Assembly (NCBI GenBank): GCA_002049455.2
Contig: KV918989.1
Coordinates: 1 to 64,000 of the forward strand
Reading direction: 5' to 3'
Source: Porphyra umbilicalis
Lineage: Eukaryota; Rhodophyta; Bangiophyceae; Bangiales; Bangiaceae
DNA length: 64,000 nt
The position numbers were made by a program, and so were the translations under genes. The notes under the pieces were generated by a model. That model saw only the letters and a program-made list of their open reading frames with translations. It made no database searches and had not been told where the DNA came from. Of the stretch, positions 24,130 to 34,859 are shown one piece after another; the first letter of the stretch is position 1, and each line of letters opens with the position of its first letter.

Positions 24130-26260
24130 GACCGTCAGGGTCGTCGCCCCCCGTCCCCTTCTCATTGTAGCAGACCGTCGCGGCTTTGCCGACGCGAGCA
24201 TGCATCGCTCCGAGCCGGCCCTCCTTCTCCGGGGCGGAGCGCTGATCACGAATCAGCGCCCGCCTCAGAGGGACGGCTCGTTGCAACGCATGCCTGCGGT
24301 GCCGGTTCTGTCGGCTCGATCTCGGTCGGGGGAAGAGGACGGCGACGCCGATGTCCGCCCGTCGCGCCGCCAAATCCGATCTCGTCGACGACGCTCTTGA
24401 TCGGTCGCCGTCAGCGACTCAGTCGTCGACGCCGCAATCGCAACGCCGCCGTCGTCGAGGACTGTCCGTCCCCGGGGATGCCCCGCGCTGCGCACGCGCG
24501 TCCTTTCCTTTCAGAGGCGTCTACCGTCAATGTGCCCGTGCCCGCGCCGTCGTCCCCACGACAAGGGGACTAACGGGCCATGTGCGCCGACGCCCGGCAC
24601 GGGCGTCGCCCCTCCCCTTCCTCAACGGAGCCGACCGTGGCGGCTTTGCCGCCGCGAGCGTGCATCGCTCCGAGCCGGCCCTCCCCCTCCGAGGCGGAGC
24701 GCTGGTCTCCAACCAGCGCCCGCCCCAGAGGGACGGCTCGTTGCTACGCGTCCCGGCGGTGCCAGATCCGTCGGCTCGATCTCGGGTTGGGGGAAGAGGA
24801 CGGCGACGCCGATGTCCGCCCGCTGCGCCGCCGAATGCGATCGCGTCGACGACGCCCTTGACCAGTCGCCGCCAGCGACTCCGGCGTCGACGCCGACGAC
24901 GCGCCGCCACGGTCGTAGACATCCATGCGTCCCCGGGGATGCCCGGCGTTGCTAACGAGCGACACTCCCGTTCAGGGCCGTCACCCGCCGCTGTGCCCCT
25001 GCCATCGCTGTCGTCTTTACGACACGGGGACGAACGGGCCGCGTGCGCCGACGCCCGGCACGGGCGTCGCCCCTTCCCCTCCTCAACGGAGCCGACCGTG
25101 GCGGCTTTGCCGCCGCTAGCATGCATCGCTCCGAGGCGGCCCTCCCCCTCCGGGGCGGGGCGCTGGTCACGAATCAGCGCCCGCCCCAGAGGGACGGCTC
25201 GTTGCTACGCGTCCCGGCGGTGCCAGATCCGTCGGCTCGATCCCGGGTTGGAAGAAGAGGACGGCGATGCCGATGTCCGCCCGCCGCGCCGCCGAATGCG
25301 ATCGCGTCGACGACGCTCTTGTTCGGTCGCCGTCAGCGACTCCGTCGTCGACGCCGCCGACGCGCCGCAGCCGTCGTCGAAGCCCGTCCGTCCCCACGGA
25401 TGCCCCCGCGCTGCCAGCGCGCGTCCATCCCTTTCACGGGCGTCACCCGTCGCCGTTCCCGCGACCGCGCCGTCGTCCCCACGACAAGAGGACGAACGGG
25501 CCACGTGCGCCGACGCCCGGCACGGGCGTCGCCCCTCCCCCTCCTCAACGGGGCCGACCGTGGCGGCTCGGCCGCCTCAAGCACGCATCGCTGCGAGCCG
25601 TATCACCCTCTCCGGGGCGGAGCGCTGATCACCAGTCAGCGCCCATCCAAGAGGGACGGCTCGTTGCCACGCTAGCCGGCGGGGCCGGTTCCGTCGGCTC
25701 GATCTCGGTCGGGGGAAGAGGACGGCGACGCCGATGTCCGCCCGTCGCGCCGCCAAATCCGATCTCGTCGACGACGCTCTTGATCGGTCGCCGTCAGCGA
25801 CTCAGTCGTCGACGCCGCAACCGCAACGCCGCCGTCGTCGAGGACTGTCCGTCCCCGGGGATGCCCCGCGCTGCCCACGCGCGTCCATCCCTTTCAGGGG
25901 CGTTACCCGTTGCCAGGCCGGTGCCCGCGCCGTCGTCCCCACGACCAGGGGACGAACAGGCCGCGTGCGCCGACGCCCGGCACGGGCGTCGCCCCTCCCT
26001 CTCCTCAACGGGGTCGACCGTGGCCGCTCTGCCGCCCCAAGCACGCATCGCTGCGAGCCGTCGCAACCGCTCCAGGGCGGAGCGCTGGTCTCCAATCAGC
26101 GCCCGCCCAATAGGGACGACTCGTTGCTACGGATGCCGGCGGTGCCTGTTCCGTCGGCTCGATCTTGGGTCGGGGGAGGAGGACAGCGACGCAGATGTCC
26201 GCCCGTCGCGCCGCTGAATGCGATCGCGTCGACGACGCCCTTAATCCGTCGCTGTCAACG
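24130..26260. repeat. ~461-bp tandem array (about 4.5 copies)
   Basis: TCGGCTCGAT or a close variant recurs at 24311, 24771, 25232, 25693 and 26154. Copies are roughly 85-95% alike by eye. Open frames on both strands reflect GC-richness. Confidence 0.8.
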
Positions 26261-26774
26261 ACCCAGTCGTCGATGCCGCCGACGCGCTGTCATTGCCGTC
26301 GGTTTTGAGGTTTCCGACGGCTCGTCGTCGTTATCGCAGCGGCCGCTCTTGTGTCTTGCGCTCGCCCCATTACCTGCTTCCTTTCTCTCTCGCGTTGCGC
26401 GATACTAGTCGCGTCTTATCTTGCCCGGTCCTTGTCGCAACTTAGTAGGTCTGTCTGCGAAAGTACCCCGCGTGAAGCCGGATGTTCTCCGAGATGCTCG
26501 ACAGGGCGTCATCACCGGGGTGGGCTGCCACGAGCAAAGCCCCACCCACAGTTCCGGCGACGCCGGGGGAAGACGCCGATGGTGACGACCCCGCCAATAA
26601 TCTTGGTCTTCATCCGCCTCACGCTCCTCCGTCGATTACCCCGCCGGGGATTCCTGGGAGAGCGCTCCAACGCTGAGCACCGCCGCCGTCCGGGTCGCCA
26701 ATCCGGCACAGTATCGTAGCCCAGCGCCGAGGACGCCATCTAAATCGTATTGCGGCGCGGTCGGGATGAACGTG

Positions 26775-27263
26775 TTAGATCCATCGCCACAACCGACACA
26801 GCTCACCGGCCGAGCACCGCTTGACGTCACCCGGGTCCCAATGAGAAGTGGCCAACGTCCCATAGCCCGGCGAGCCTTGATTCCAGGGGTTGGTTGAAGG
26901 CCCCCTGGCGGCCATCGCGGCACATTGTGCCCGCAGCCATCCGTTCCGGATGATGGGGGGACGAGTCCCGTTGGTCGGCGTTTGGCCGGGGTCCTCGGGT
27001 AGGGAGTCCAACTCACCTACCACCGTACCACCGCCGCCAGGCCGGGGCCGCCCCTCTGCCGAAGACCCGGGTCCCGGGTTGGCCGCGCCAGCGTGCCGTC
27101 GTCTCCCGCCGATGGCGTGGTTGCTCTTGATGCTTGTCAGGCATGTCAATCTACCACGCGACATCGTTGAGCGGGGAAGAAGAGGAAGGTCCGCAATCCA
27201 AAAAGACAACAGGAAGCACGGTCCCTCGGGACGTCCTCGCTCGACCGTCAAATCCGCACCCAA
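26775..27263 (-). pseudogene. Element 4 gag-start remnant
   Basis: A minus-strand ORF near the 5' LTR contains GGGGTVVGELDSLPEDPGQT followed by PTNGTRPP. This closely matches GGGGTVAGESNSLPKDPGRT and PTTGARPP near the Gag N-terminus of element 3, at a similar distance from the primer-binding site. It suggests element 4 derives from, or packages with, an element-3-type Gag. Confidence 0.55.
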
Positions 27264-27336
27264 GACAACCCCTCAAGGGTCACGCGATCGATGCACCAAC
27301 ATGGTTCGTCCCCGGCACCGCGCTAGCAATGCCAGA

Positions 27337-27354
27337 GTCTCACCCGGAGCGCCA
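27337..27354 (-). other. Element 4 primer-binding site
   Basis: On the minus strand it reads TGGCGCTCCGGGTGAGAC, identical to the sites of elements 3 and 6 and at the same 2-bp distance from the LTR. Confidence 0.75.
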
Positions 27355-27356
27355 AA

Positions 27357-27829
27357 TGTAGTACAATGAATCGCGATCACCTCGGAGAGGAGGGAAGTAC
27401 CGGCCGTCCTAGCCGCTCGTGCGTCACCCGCTATGGGACTCGAGGTCCAGGAAGTCAGGCCGACCGAAACGCCAAGACAAACAGGCACGGTTTACTTGCC
27501 GGCGACGACGGTGCCTCCCACCGTCGTCGCCCTTCGTCCTTAAAGGGCGAAAACCGCTGCGCGGGGACCGGGGCCAGTAGTTGGCCCGGTCCCGCGCTGC
27601 CAAATACCTACGATGCAGATAATTCCCTCCAATGCATGACACTACCCAATCTGGATTGTCACGCCCCGCTGTCAGCACCGGACAATCGGACGAGCTCACC
27701 CAGACACGTGCGCCGGAGGCCCTCACACGCCGCAGTGGCACGCCACAAAGGCGACACACCACCGACCACCTGGCTTCCGAGCACCAGCGCCCACAGCCAC
27801 GAGTACAACGCCTCTGGCGTAGTACTACA
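27357..27829 (-). repeat. Element 4 LTR (5' copy in element sense)
   Basis: 473 bp, adjacent to the primer-binding site at 27337-27354. Confidence 0.9.
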
Positions 27830-27834
27830 CGATG

Positions 27835-28226
27835 GGTACCGATTCCTGATGGAGAGCCCAAGGGGCATCAGGACGATGAGTAGTGACCATGTGACTGGAG
27901 CTCCCACGCCCCCGGCGCGGGATGCCAAGTGGACCCGTGCCCTGAAGGCACAAGCCCTCTTTAAGGAGGGGACCCACCTTAAGGATGGTCCCGAAAACGT
28001 GTTTGAAAAATTTATCAAACATGGTTGGAAAGATGACGGGCAACTGAAGCTCGTAGTCAAATGCTTTGGGTTTCCCGAAGGGGAAGCCACGTGTCAATTT
28101 TCCTATTCTCTTCCGAGAGAAGCCCTCCGAAAATACTGTCTCCGGAAGAAAATTAAACTCCCCACCTTGACGCGGGAAGGGGTATACTTCTCTGACCAAG
28201 TCAAGAAAAGGGTACAAGACCTGTGA
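27835..28226 (+). pseudogene. Element 2 Pol C-terminal end with chromodomain-like fold
   Basis: This is the integrase tail beyond the element 4 insertion (MSSDHVTGAP). It then carries a divergent chromodomain-like segment, VFEKFIKHGWKDDGQLKLVV followed by GFPEGEATC and a YCLRKK end. The Trp of the usual chromodomain cage is replaced. The assignment is by pattern only. Confidence 0.6.
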
Positions 28227-28404
28227 GTCGCTCGAGCGGCCGTGGAAACAAAGGTCACAAAGAACAGGGGCTAAGCCCCTTTATTCCCTACGGGGCCCTC
28301 TCGCCCTTTCCCCCACAGTGCAGCACCTACCCCTCAAGAGGGCGGTGAAGGGTTACACAACCAATGACCGACGGACAGGGGTGCCATGCACCCCCGGTGA
28401 CAAG

Positions 28405-30408
28405 TCACCAACCCCCGGAGCGAGAACCAAAGTCATGGTTATAGCCCTGACCGACATCATCATCGCGCGAGTAATACTCCGGCCCCGAGAAGGTCGGGGG
28501 TGTCGCCGAGGGACCGGTCGCCGTCCCGTAAGGGACCGGAATAGCAACACCAGAGCCCGCCCCATAATGGGACGGGGTAGCCGATCCCGAGCCCGCCCCA
28601 TAAGTGGGCGGGGCTACCGAACCCGAGGCCGCCCCATAATGGGGCGGAAACGAAGAGCCAGGCCCCACCCCGTAGTGAAGTGGGGAAGGGGACGGCGGAC
28701 GCAAGGGCGTCGCCGGCAAAATCCCACTCCCGGCCGGAACCGGGGGCGACGCCATGTTGCGAATGGACCATCTCGCAAAGACGGTGTTGGTCTCGGCCAC
28801 GGCGGCGCCATACTCCTCCGCCAAGAGGCGGCGAATCGAGTCGACCGTACTCAAGGAGTACAGCACGTCCCCTTCTTGGTCACCCATAGGGCGTGACACA
28901 ATAACGACCATCTCGTTGCGAAGCCGCACCAAGGTGCGGCTTAGGGCCATCATCAGGCTGTGGTCCACCCCTTTGGTGAGGATCGGGGGGTGCTCCCCCA
29001 GGGAGCGGGCCAAGCCATCCCACACTGCGCGCCGCACAGGCCGAGGGGTCCCCAGTTGGGCGGCCCCGTCCCACGAGAACAAGGGAAGGGACGCCAACGG
29101 CGGACCCGAACGTCCCCCAATAAGGGGAACCGACCCTTCTCCGGGGTAGGTACGACGAGAGCGACCATAGCGTCCACCCCCACGGGTGGTGTAAGGACGA
29201 GAGACCGCCCCCCAAAGTGGCGGGGCCAGATGCGGCACCCCCGCGGAGCTCGCGGGAGGCGACGCCGGCCGTGCCGCCGGGGGAGCCAAAAGGGCAGCCG
29301 GACCGTAACGGTTCGGCCCGGCTGTGGCCAGGTCCCGATCAAGGGGACGATGACGCAGTTCATGAGTGACATCCCTCCCATAAGGGAGGGTGAAGTCACC
29401 AAGGCACTTCATGAGGACCAAGATTCCGTCATCGTCAAGTACCTTGGCACACCGGAAGACCCCTCGGGGGCTCCTATCATACAGGAGCCACGACTCCTTC
29501 CCCTGCTCCTCCACAAGGCGGAGGAGCTCTAACCCGGCCTCCAAGAGGGGCCGAGCGGACGAGTCGGCCGAGCACAGTCGCTCGGCCGTGAGCTCAGCCA
29601 AAGCCGTCCGTAGGACCAGTGGAAGACGCCACAGAAGGTCGTGGTGGCGGATGCTGCGGACGAAGACGTCGGCAACCTCGACGGCCCAAAGGGTCGCCAA
29701 CATAATGTGGTAGGGTCCCCCGAGGACCTCTCCCATCAGCTTGCTGCCACGCAGCGCCACCATCTGCGGCATCTTCGCGGCCATACCGCGCGGCACATCG
29801 ACCGACGCCCACCAAAGGGGGGCGATCCGATACAGGGCTTTACGCCGGGATACCGGAACTTTTCGGACCTCCCGCTGCTAATGGAGCACCAGGACGCCCA
29901 GGGTAGTATGAATTGTCAACTCCCCCAGGGCGCTGGGTACAAAGTACCCGCGGTCCTCCTTCCCCAGCTTGCGGGGGGTGCCAGGGTAAAAGTCCCAAGA
30001 GAAGTAGGGCTTGTCGCCCACCTCCGGGGGGAGGTCTCGCTTCGCCAAATGGCGAAGCACCCGACACACCCGCCAGTCCTCCTGGCGACAGAGAAAGAGG
30101 AAGTCCGTTGCCGTCCTCTCGGGGACGGCGTACAACGGGCCGTAGTTGGCCCGGATGGTCGTCCATAGACTGACCTTGCGGCGGCCCTCAAGGACCTCAT
30201 ACCGCTGTTTCACCAGGGGCCCCCCGAGGTCCCTGGGGAACCGGCGAAAAGAGTCGTCAACGACGGCGGGAGTCGGCCAAGAAGCCGACAGGAGGGAGGC
30301 CAAGGTGCCGTCAATCTCCTCCTCCTCCCCGAGGACGTCACCAGGAGCACCGCCGCGACTATCGACCGCCTTTGCGGCCGTACCTTGGTCCGCATCGGCC
30401 GACGCCAT
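28405..30408 (-). CDS. Element 2 antisense ORF region, unknown function
   Basis: Minus-strand open frames converge on the end of pol. The upstream frame, taken from an internal Met (MASADADQGTAAKAVDS at 30408), encodes an acidic stretch and then a compact domain with RYEVLEGRRKVSLWTTI and FSWDFYPGTPRKLG. The downstream 463-residue frame has a Leu-rich domain (LLEAGLELLRLVEEQGKESW), an RG/YG-rich linker, a helical segment and a terminal (H/T)YGAGSG tandem repeat. The upstream frame is also open back to a Met at 30906, inside the 3' LTR. No known family. Order and linker resemble the element 1 antisense region. Confidence 0.5.
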
Positions 30409-30784
30409 CGGACCGCGCGAGACGGGGCCCCAAAGAAATCCGATAAGTCCCACCCGTGGGCGGGGCACGAGGTCGGCGAAGAAGGGGGAAGAACCCCGGA
30501 CACGCGCTCTCGGCGCTGTCCCACCTCGTGACGAAGAGGGTGCCCGCGGGACACCCGAGTAGTTCGGTCCCCCCAACGACGGGGGTTGTTTTATATGCCC
30601 AGGTGGGAGGGGCTCATCGGCCCCCTCGAAGGGCCCGAGTCCGGGGGCGGCCCGCAAGGGTATCCCATAAAGGGGCACTGGAGGGGCAAGGCCGAACGTG
30701 CCGCCGGGGGCTCCCCCTGGCCAGTGTGGGGGCCGTTGGACACGGCCCCGGTCCTGCGAGACGCAGGCCCTGGGGTGGGGGATA

Positions 30785-31552
30785 TGTGGGGTTAACCCCC
30801 TCTCCTCTGATGACGCGATCCCCCCGGTATGAGCCGGGGGAGGGGCCGCGAGCACAAACGCAATGCCCCTAGACGGAGCGGTGTGCGGCGCCCCTTCGGG
30901 GCGCATGCCAGGTGGCGCTTAGGGCCACCCTCAAGGCTGACATCCCCCTTGCCCACAGGCGGAGGGGGGAAGGTCCTGACGCGGACGAGGGGCCACGCGA
31001 CCCCTCGATCCTGGCCCCCTAGAGGGGCCTGGAAGCTTGTGAAAGCCTCTTTGGCGGGGGAGAAGCCCGGGGCCGAGATTAGATCTCGGCCTCTATCGAG
31101 ATCCCTTGAGGACATCGATCGGAGACTTGAAAATCTGGAGATAAGTCCCTACTGATGTATTGGGCAATTTCAGTCCAAGCTGGCATAAAACCAGGGACCA
31201 TATCTCTCTTCCAGTGGAAGGGGGTCCCTTGATCCGTGGCAGGGGCCACCAGGACCCCGCATCAGGGACCGTGGCCTGTCGGGCCCCGGCCCCCCTTCGA
31301 CCGTCTTTTCCTGGGTCGGGATTGTGCACATCCTGCGTCTTGCTTCTGAGGGTATATGAGTGTATGCTTTGGGGACATCGTGCGTACTCGAATAAGTCAG
31401 CGTTGCGTTTGCGTTCGTTCCGGCGTTCTGGTGCGCTCCGCGCCCTGTGATCCAGGCGTTTGTGTTCATTCTCCTTTGTGTCGCTCCGCATCCTGTGCTG
31501 GGTTTTCTGACGAGGCCGTGCCCCGTCGGCTTTGCGGGCAGAAACCACTACA
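30785..31552 (+). repeat. Element 2 3' LTR
   Basis: 768 bp ending CCACTACA, followed by the TTCCT target duplication. On the minus strand it contains the first codons of the longest antisense frame of this element. Confidence 0.9.
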
Positions 31553-31735
31553 TTCCTGTTCGGATCGGCCAAAGTTGAGCGTTCTGCAATAATAAAATCG
31601 CTTACAAATGAATTTAGGTCGCAATTTTTCCATTCCAGTCCGTGCGGGCCACTTTTTCAAATTAAGCTGAATCAGCTGTCTCTTAGAACGAGATCGCACT
31701 GTATCTGCTTTTCGCAATTTGTAGATCTCCCAAAT
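31553..31735. repeat. Dispersed repeat, second copy of the window-start MITE
   Basis: 31575-31701 resembles the MITE at 39-168, including TCCATTCCAG and GAATCAGCTGTCTC, and ends CGCACTG followed by TA. Element 2 is inserted immediately to the left, in the flank of this repeat. Confidence 0.5.
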
Positions 31736-33225
31736 CTCAAGAAGAATTCAGATATATGGCTACAGTCATTGTGCGCTCGTAAAGCAGGGGGACGCTCTTT
31801 GTAGCCCACCCCTGTGACAACAGAAGCCTCAAGTGTCTATTCTGTCGGGGGACTTAATTGATGCTTTTCCGCTCATTTGGTTATCATTTTTAGCGTCTGT
31901 TTTCGAGCGCTTCCCGTTATCTGCTGTCTTTTCTGACGCCAGGAAGGACACTGCACGTCGCGAAATTGAGCAAAACGAGCTCCAAGGGATCGCTTCTGGG
32001 TTTCTCTGCACTTCTGGTCCTGACGTTCGAATTGGTGCTGGTAACAGATAACGTGCACTGAACTTCTCGACCTTGGTGCAGCGATCTGCTTTGTGATATT
32101 TGCAAAACTGGTTGATGAGGATAGGAAGACACGTTCTGAGACATCTTGCAAGCAATTCAATAACGATCGGCCGAAGCGGCGGTCGCCGGGGGAGGTGGCG
32201 GCGGCCGTCGGCGGCGGCAGGGGAGGTAGCCACGGCGGGGGCGGCGCAGGGGGCGTCGGCGGGGCAGCTCGCGGCACACGGCGCCGGCGGCCGACAGCAG
32301 CAGGGGCGGGGACGGCGGCGGCGGGCAGGGTCGCAGCAGCAGGCGCGGTGGGCAGGGGCGGCGGAGGCCACCGATAACGGTGGCGGCTACCGGGTCAGCG
32401 TGGGCCCCGGCGGCGGGCTCCGGCAGTAGCGGCCGACGGCGGCTGGGGCGACGGGGGAGGGGCTGGCAGCGGCTTGCGGCGGTGGGGGAGAGGGCAGGGG
32501 GGGTTGCGGCTGCGGACAGCGGCGGGGGATCGGGGGACGGCGGCCGACGTCGTCCGCGGGGTGGGGGGCGACGGTCTCGGGGCCGGCGGGGCCGATGACG
32601 ACATCAAGCCGCGAGCGCGGCGGCAGCCGAGGGGGGCACGGAGGACGGGGGCGTCGGCGGCGGGGACGGCGGGGGCTGCGGTGGGCGGGGTGGGGGCGGC
32701 GGGCGTCGGCGTGGGGGGGTGCCTGGTGCTGCGCCGGCGGCGGTTGGGGCGGCCGTGCGCGCGGCCACTGGCCACCGCCACTGCCTTTCAGTGTGCTGGG
32801 CGGGGGGGCGAGCGCGCACCGGCGCCAGCCATGGTCGCAGCGCGTGGGGTCACGTGGCGGCAGGAGCGGCCGCATTTCAGCCTGAGGAGGGTCTGACGCG
32901 GGGTCGGTTGACCAGGCCCCGTCGCGTGTGCCCCCTCATTATCTCAGATCCCCCTTTCTTGCCAGTGTCAGTGGGAGCCCGCCGCGTGTCTGACGTGCCC
33001 GAAAGAGCGTTTGGCCACGAGCCACCGCATAATGTATACGTGCCACACTCCAACGATCAGGGCCCTGGGGCCGAGCTGGCACGCGGCCGTCCAGTTCCGA
33101 GAGGTACCATATTCCATCCGTGTGTAACTGTCGAAACAAAAATATGATAAATTGGGCAATCTGAGGACAATATGAACTGCCACATGTCTCTCATTTAACC
33201 CCGTGAAACCGCGATGGACCAATCA
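31736..33225. other. No gene recognised; CGG-rich core
   Basis: 31.8-32.1 kb is mixed sequence with a minus-strand ORF that I do not recognise. About 32165-32880 is dominated by GGC/CGG-type simple sequence, and its long ORFs are low-complexity. No repeat ends or RNA genes seen. Confidence 0.4.
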
Positions 33226-33487
33226 GAGCACAGAACCCGTTGGCCCCAGGGCCAACGAGTTGCCAACGGAGGCTCCGATGGCAACTCGTTGGCCCCGGGG
33301 CCGACGGCTCCGACCCCGAATCGGACGCAAGAACATTCGCGTTTTAACTTGCTTGACCTCCGTTGGCAACGCCGCGTGCACGTTCGACATTGTTACCCAC
33401 CCCGAGAACTGGCCAACGGCGAATTTGAGACTCGTTTCTGCAACGTGTGCCCAATATGGCGTTGGCCTGACATTGGTGGGAATGCTC
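33226..33487. mobile_element. Harbinger-like MITE, possible second member
   Basis: The right end, read as complement, is GAGCATTCCCACCAATGTC flanked by TTA. It nearly matches the tip of the MITE at 10044. The left end is less clear; GAGCACAGAACCC at 33226 is my best guess. Confidence 0.35.
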
Positions 33488-34440
33488 TAAGGATCGGGAG
33501 CCCACCTCTGTAACGTCTCACCTTCAGAAAGTTTCCGGCAGTCGATAATATGATGGCCTGCACGTCGGTGGCTTCATGGAAAGAAAGCGACGCATACTAG
33601 CGCTCCGTTTAGTTCTTCCGCTCAAGGCCCCGTGCACCTCAGCCACCGTCTTTGCTGCCAGCCCCCCCTCCCCGTGTCTCACCACGCAGCCGGGCCACCA
33701 CGGCGGCCACCGCCGCCACAACCGCCACACACATCCCCGCCGCCGTCACCGCCGCCGCCGCCAGGCGCTCTTCCCCACGACGCACACGTCCAACACCGCA
33801 ACCACCGTCACCACAGCGGTTACCGCGCACCCCCGACGCCACCGCAGCACACACCTGCCGCCACAACCGCCGCCGCCGCCTCACGGCTCCCTACCCCGTT
33901 CCCCACTGCCCATTCGGGTTGTCGCCATCGCCGCCGCCACGGCCTCATCCCCACGCGACGAACACGACAGGTCCCCCTTTCCCCGGTTCTCCTCCCTCGC
34001 CACCGCCATGGCCGCATCCCCACGCTCCCCTCACGCCCGGTCCTGCTTCCCCCGACACCCCTCCCTCGCCACCGCCACGGCCTCATCCCCACGCTCCCGC
34101 CACGCCCGCTGCCCCTTCCCCCGGTTCGCCTTCTCTTGCTCCCCCTCCCCCTGGCCCCTCCCCCACTCCGGCCCGTTGGAGGGGAAAGAAACGTGAGTCG
34201 CGGACTGTGAAAAGCAGAGCGCGCCCAGCCGTGGCCAAGAGGTTACGCTGCGGGGGTGCACCCGGAGGCAGCGGCTGTCAGTTTTGAGCTGTGCCGACCT
34301 CCCGCCCACCTTTCCTGAGGGCGTGAGGTTCCAATCGTGCAGGAAACCCCGGCCGTGGTTGCTGAGTGGTGCCTTACAGATTGTCTCGAGACAGCGCATG
34401 ATTTCACACCGCTGTGAAAGCACGCCGACGCTTTTTTTGA
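33488..34440. other. No gene recognised; proline-rich coding-like repeats
   Basis: Around 33915-34140 an imperfect ~78-bp repeat gives Pro/His/Ser-rich ORFs on the plus strand. I see no domain. Composition suggests simple-sequence drift rather than a gene. Confidence 0.35.
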
Positions 34441-34441
34441 G

Positions 34442-34540
34442 GCGCCGCTCGAGCGGCGCTTTGTGCACGCAAATGGGGCGGCCCTGCATGCAGGGGGGCG
34501 GCCCTGCATGCAGGGGGGCGACCCTGCATGCAGGCCCGCC
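34442..34540. repeat. Palindrome plus three 20-bp palindromic repeats
   Basis: An 18-bp perfect palindrome GCGCCGCTCGAGCGGCGC lies at 34442-34459. Three tandem 20-bp units follow (34481-34500, 34501-34520, 34521-34540), each containing CCTGCATGCAGG; the first two have the full 14-bp palindrome CCCTGCATGCAGGG. Confidence 0.8.
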
Positions 34541-34859
34541 CCCGGCGGCCATGGCCTGCCGGCGAGAGAGGCAGAGGTAATTTTGGCGGCGGGGGAGGGG
34601 GGGGGGGGGGACGACGTGCGCGGGTGGCGACGCGCAACCGGCCGCGGCGGCAGGCGCGCCCGTTGCGAACAGCGCGCCGTGCTGTGGCGCGTTGGCCACC
34701 GCCTCCTCCGGCGTCCCCCCAGCGTCTCGCCCTCAACCACCCCCCCTGCTCCCCCCCCCCCTGTCGACGCATCAGAGGCTTTTCCAGGTGGCTCCGGGAG
34801 AGACAAATTTTGGTCTAGGAGGTCTTGTAGCGACTTCCTCCACTTCCTGTTGTGAGGGA

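Larger units (their letters stand above)
21689..27829 (-). mobile_element. Element 4: non-autonomous LTR element with tandem arrays
   Basis: A 6141-bp element has two 473-bp LTRs (tips TGTAGTAC...GTACTACA) and a perfect 5-bp duplication CGATG (21684-21688, 27830-27834). The primer-binding site beside the right LTR shows that it reads on the minus strand. It contains no protease, RT or integrase. Internally it has a ~335-bp array, a ~461-bp array and a 5' stretch resembling the element 3 gag start. I count about 12 differences between its LTRs, so it is recent. It looks structurally whole as a passenger (LARD-type) element. Confidence 0.85.
15059..31552 (+). mobile_element. Element 2: Ty3/gypsy chromovirus, broken, hosting element 4
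   Basis: Two 768-bp LTRs flank Gag, protease, RT, RNase H and integrase on the plus strand, then a block of minus-strand ORFs. The 5-bp duplication TTCCT is perfect (15054-15058, 31553-31557). Total length is 16.5 kb, of which 6.1 kb is the younger element 4 inserted into the integrase C-terminal region. The polyprotein has several breaks (about five to eight). The LTR copies look only a few percent different, so insertion is fairly recent. Confidence 0.9.

Noticed and set aside
24351-26217. Plus-strand ORFs of 300-425 residues
   Set aside because: Translations of the ~461-bp array; repeated with frame changes between units and without domain.
32165-32880. Long plus- and minus-strand ORFs
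   Set aside because: GGC/CGG simple sequence; amino-acid composition only, no motif.
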